From Chloroflexota bacterium (GTDB lineage Bacteria; Chloroflexota; Dehalococcoidia; Dehalococcoidales; UBA3254), in assembly GCA_017860765.1 (NCBI GenBank), contig JAGDMY010000097.1, positions 1 through 6,000 on the forward strand: a DNA stretch of 6,000 nucleotides. The letters are read 5' to 3'. This document shows, in pieces, positions 5,588 through 6,000 of the stretch. Under the pieces are notes generated by a model. That model worked only from the letters and a program-made list of their open reading frames with translations, ran no database searches and was not told where the DNA came from. Each line of letters starts with the position of its first letter. Positions within the stretch are counted from its first letter, which is position 1. The translations under genes were made by a program, and so were the position numbers.

Positions 5588-6000
5588 ATGGCTAAATCAG
5601 CTCAGTCCAAATACCGGAAACTGGTGGTGAGAGACCCTTATCGCACCGTGTTTGATGTGGAGGCTATATCATTACACGACAATGAACTAAAGTGCGGCCT
5701 GCTGGTGGCATATCAGCCTGTTGTTAAACCCTTCGTCATGCCCCCCAAAACTCATAACCATAAGTATACTCAGGTCTTGTTTTTCCTGGGGACTAACCCC
5801 CTGAATGTGCGGGAATTTGATGCCGAGATTGAATTCTCCATGGGTGAAGAAGGGAAACAGGAGATTATTACCATTAACTCCCCTTCGGCAATTACTGTTC
5901 CGGCAGGGGTCTACCACTGCCCCCTGAATTTCAAGAGGGTGGGCAAACCTTTTATCTTTATGGAAATCGATTTGACCGGCGCCTATACCCGGACCTATAC
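5588..6000 (+). CDS. Uncharacterised cupin-fold protein (3' end outside window)
   Basis: The frame is open from the ATG at 5588 to the right edge (137 codons), so the C-terminus is missing. I recognise a single-domain cupin. Motif 1 is H56-N-H58-K-Y-T-Q62 followed by G68, with Gln in place of the usual metal-binding Glu. Motif 2 is P105-A-G107-V-Y-H110-C-P-L-N114, an exact match to PxG(x)2H(x)3N. H56, H58 and H110 could still bind a metal. Between the motifs, FDAEIEFSMGEEGKQEI (77-93) is the strand pair expected of the barrel. The PLNFKRVGKPFIF segment (112-124) recurs in hypothetical cupin-like proteins of anaerobes, as far as I recall. No signal peptide or membrane segment is seen, so it is probably cytoplasmic. 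AGGAGG at 5573-5578, nine bases upstream, supports the start, and a strong promoter precedes it. The function is not known. Confidence 0.85.
   Translation, partial: MAKSAQSKYRKLVVRDPYRTVFDVEAISLHDNELKCGLLVAYQPVVKPFVMPPKTHNHKYTQVLFFLGTNPLNVREFDAEIEFSMGEEGKQEIITINSPSAITVPAGVYHCPLNFKRVGKPFIFMEIDLTGAYTRTY

Overview
This is a protein-dense bacterial window (GC roughly one half) with eight genes, six complete and one cut at each edge. No RNA gene, insertion sequence, CRISPR array or prophage gene is visible, and no gap between genes exceeds about 180 bases. Gene content (rhodanese-linked metallo-beta-lactamase, small carboxymuconolactone-decarboxylase-like protein, small fumarylacetoacetate-hydrolase-like protein, uncharacterised cupin) suggests an anaerobic or facultative free-living bacterium. 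An RNase HII with Tyr after the third catalytic Asp, and a CPBP protease with a GPW-type N-terminus, make me lean towards Chloroflexota (Dehalococcoidia-like). That is a judgement from remembered family resemblance, not a search.

Layout. Positions 1-1091 (minus) hold a partial metallo-beta-lactamase/rhodanese protein of the persulfide dioxygenase-like type. Positions 1187-1516 (minus) hold a 109-residue CMD/AhpD-fold protein. A 181-base divergent control region follows, with a good sigma-70-type promoter and two inverted repeats, leading into a fumarylacetoacetate-hydrolase-family gene (1698-2477, plus). That gene converges, with a 7-base gap, on a minus-strand operon read mnmA, rnhB, yraN (4559 down to 2485), whose members overlap by 14 and 11 bases. 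A 137-base divergent region with a perfect 12-base palindrome separates mnmA from a CPBP intramembrane protease gene (4697-5488, plus). One base after its stop lies a near-consensus promoter that drives a cupin gene running off the right edge.

How the genes relate. mnmA-rnhB-yraN is a housekeeping information-processing operon: tRNA 2-thiolation, ribonucleotide removal from DNA, and a nuclease-fold protein of unknown role. The other genes look like independent units concerned with sulfur or redox chemistry, small-molecule catabolism and membrane proteolysis. I see no convincing new multi-gene system. The most interesting points are the reduced metal motif and Cys-less rhodanese domain of the first gene, the glutamine-substituted cupin motif of the last gene, and promoter architecture including a possible leaderless mnmA transcript.
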